6,354 bases of DNA. Source: Burkholderiaceae bacterium (GTDB lineage: Bacteria; Pseudomonadota; Gammaproteobacteria; Burkholderiales; Burkholderiaceae). Position numbers and translations under genes: made by a program. Of this stretch, positions 5,525 to 6,354 are shown one piece after another (within the stretch, counting starts at the first letter, position 1; each line of letters starts with the position of its first letter). Location: contig JALREG010000138.1 of NCBI GenBank assembly GCA_023253905.1, positions 1-6,354 of the forward strand, given 5' to 3'. The notes beneath the pieces were generated by a model, which was not told where the DNA came from, ran no database searches, and saw only the letters and a program-made list of their open reading frames with translations.

Positions 5525-6354
5525 AGGCGGGTTTTCGTCTAGCCCAGGGTGGCACCGAGATTGACCGGTCGCAGCGGCTTGGATTTCAGTTCGATGACCG
5601 GAAGCTCGAAGGTTTTTCAGGCGACACGCTGGCGTCGGCACTCCTTGCCAATGGTGTTCGCACCGTTGCCCGCAGCTTCAAGCTTCATCGGCGGCGCGGC
5701 ATTCGCGCCGAGGGCTGGGATGATCCGAATGCCTTCGTGCAACTGGTTGAACCCTGGGACGAGCCCAACCTATTGGCCACGCGGGCGCCGCTTGCAGAGG
5801 GGCTGGTCGCACGCGGGATGCATGGCTGGCCCAGTGTTGAATGGGATGTCGGGGTCTTGGCCGACTGGCTCCACGCACTCCTGCCCGCGGGGTTCTACTA
5901 CAAGACCTTCAAGTGGCCGGGCTGGGCCTGGCCGCTCTATGAGTCGCTGATTCGTCGCGCAGCCGGATTGGGACGCGCGCCGCGTACCGCAGGCGGCCCC
6001 TTGGTTGAGCGACGTCATGTGCAGGCCGATGTGCTGGTGGTGGGGGCAGGACCTGCTGGGGCGGCGACGGTGGCGCAGCTGCTCGCCGCAGGCTGCTCGG
6101 TGATCTGGGCCGATGATCGTGCCTCGCCCGGCGGGGCGCTCGGTGCAAGTGCCGGGCCCGCGGATCGCACTGCGCTTGACTCGATCCGCGGTGACGCGGG
6201 CCGCTGGTCGTCTGCGCCGGGTCTCCGCAGGCTTGCCGCCACGACGGTGGTGGGCCTTCATGATCACGGCCTTGCGATTGCGGTCGAGCGCGACGGATGG
6301 TCGCGTGAATGTCTGTGGATGATCCGAGCCAGCGCGGTCTGCCTGGCCACGGGC
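5521..6354 (+). CDS. soxA: Sarcosine oxidase alpha subunit, N-terminal 278 residues (runs off right edge)
   Basis: The visible part matches the first quarter to third of SoxA, usually near 950-1000 residues. FRLAQGG and IDRSQRLGF at 5-22 and GDTLASALLANGVRTVARSF at 34-53 form the ferredoxin-like N-terminal domain, which here has no iron-sulfur cysteines, as expected for SoxA. PAGFYYKTFKWP at 122-133 and RRAAGLGRAP at 145-154 are family signatures. ADVLVVGAGPAGAA at 169-182 is the dinucleotide-binding loop of the NAD-binding domain, with D198-D199 at the end of the second strand and PGGAL at 203-207. The C-terminal folate-binding half, which makes 5,10-methylenetetrahydrofolate from the released one-carbon unit, lies outside the window. 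The TTG start overlaps the soxD stop (TTGA, four bases), a coupling arrangement backed by a GGAGA site. The remaining sequence and soxG should follow. Confidence 0.93.
   Translation, partial: MKAGFRLAQGGTEIDRSQRLGFQFDDRKLEGFSGDTLASALLANGVRTVARSFKLHRRRGIRAEGWDDPNAFVQLVEPWDEPNLLATRAPLAEGLVARGMHGWPSVEWDVGVLADWLHALLPAGFYYKTFKWPGWAWPLYESLIRRAAGLGRAPRTAGGPLVERRHVQADVLVVGAGPAGAATVAQLLAAGCSVIWADDRASPGGALGASAGPADRTALDSIRGDAGRWSSAPGLRRLAATTVVGLHDHGLAIAVERDGWSRECLWMIRASAVCLATG

Noticed and set aside
5770..6267. 165-codon minus-strand frame opposite soxA
   Set aside because: It is antisense to conserved SoxA sequence, is Arg/Pro-rich, and shows no family resemblance.

Overview
The window is GC-rich and densely packed, with short or overlapping gene junctions. 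It looks like part of a proteobacterial chromosome carrying a catabolic island; the exact lineage cannot be settled from sequence alone, though Burkholderiales-like betaproteobacteria would fit. Nine protein genes are visible, two of them cut by the window edges. They form two divergent transcription units that share one short control region at about 3904-4013. No RNA genes, insertion sequences, CRISPR arrays or long repeats were seen.

Leftward unit (minus strand, read from 3903 down to 1): a periplasmic family 3 amino-acid-type solute-binding protein (3109-3903); an HisM/GlnP-type ABC permease that starts with GTG inside the previous gene and carries a lipobox-like signal (2363-3127); a creatininase-superfamily metal-dependent amidohydrolase (1550-2338); a glutathione S-transferase-like protein (889-1548); a small HD-domain protein with the six-residue ligand set of MIOX/PhnZ-type diiron oxygenases (278-892); and, after a 94-base gap, the N-terminal part of an AhpD/carboxymuconolactone decarboxylase-family protein (1-183). 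The junctions from 3903 to 278 are -19, +24, +1 and -4 bases, which is strong evidence for one polycistronic mRNA with translational coupling.

Rightward unit (plus strand): soxB (4014-5258), soxD (5261-5524) and the first 278 codons of soxA (5521 to window end). This is the standard order of the heterotetrameric sarcosine oxidase operon (soxBDAG), with soxG expected beyond the edge. soxA begins with TTG in a 4-base overlap with the soxD stop.

How it may work together (inference): the binding protein and permease import a small carboxylate, the amidohydrolase and accessory enzymes modify it, and the SoxBDA(G) flavoenzyme oxidatively removes an N-methyl or other N-alkyl group. The textbook creatinine, creatine, sarcosine route is not well supported. 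No creatinase gene is seen, the amidohydrolase lacks the glutamate of the true creatininase H-Y-E-N motif, and the binding protein lacks the usual alpha-amino-binding aspartate. The combination of an HD diiron-oxygenase-like protein, a GST and a divergent sarcosine-oxidase-like complex points to a possibly uncharacterised pathway for an N-substituted compound. The inverted repeat centred between the divergent promoters is a good candidate for the operator of a shared regulator, whose gene is not in the window.
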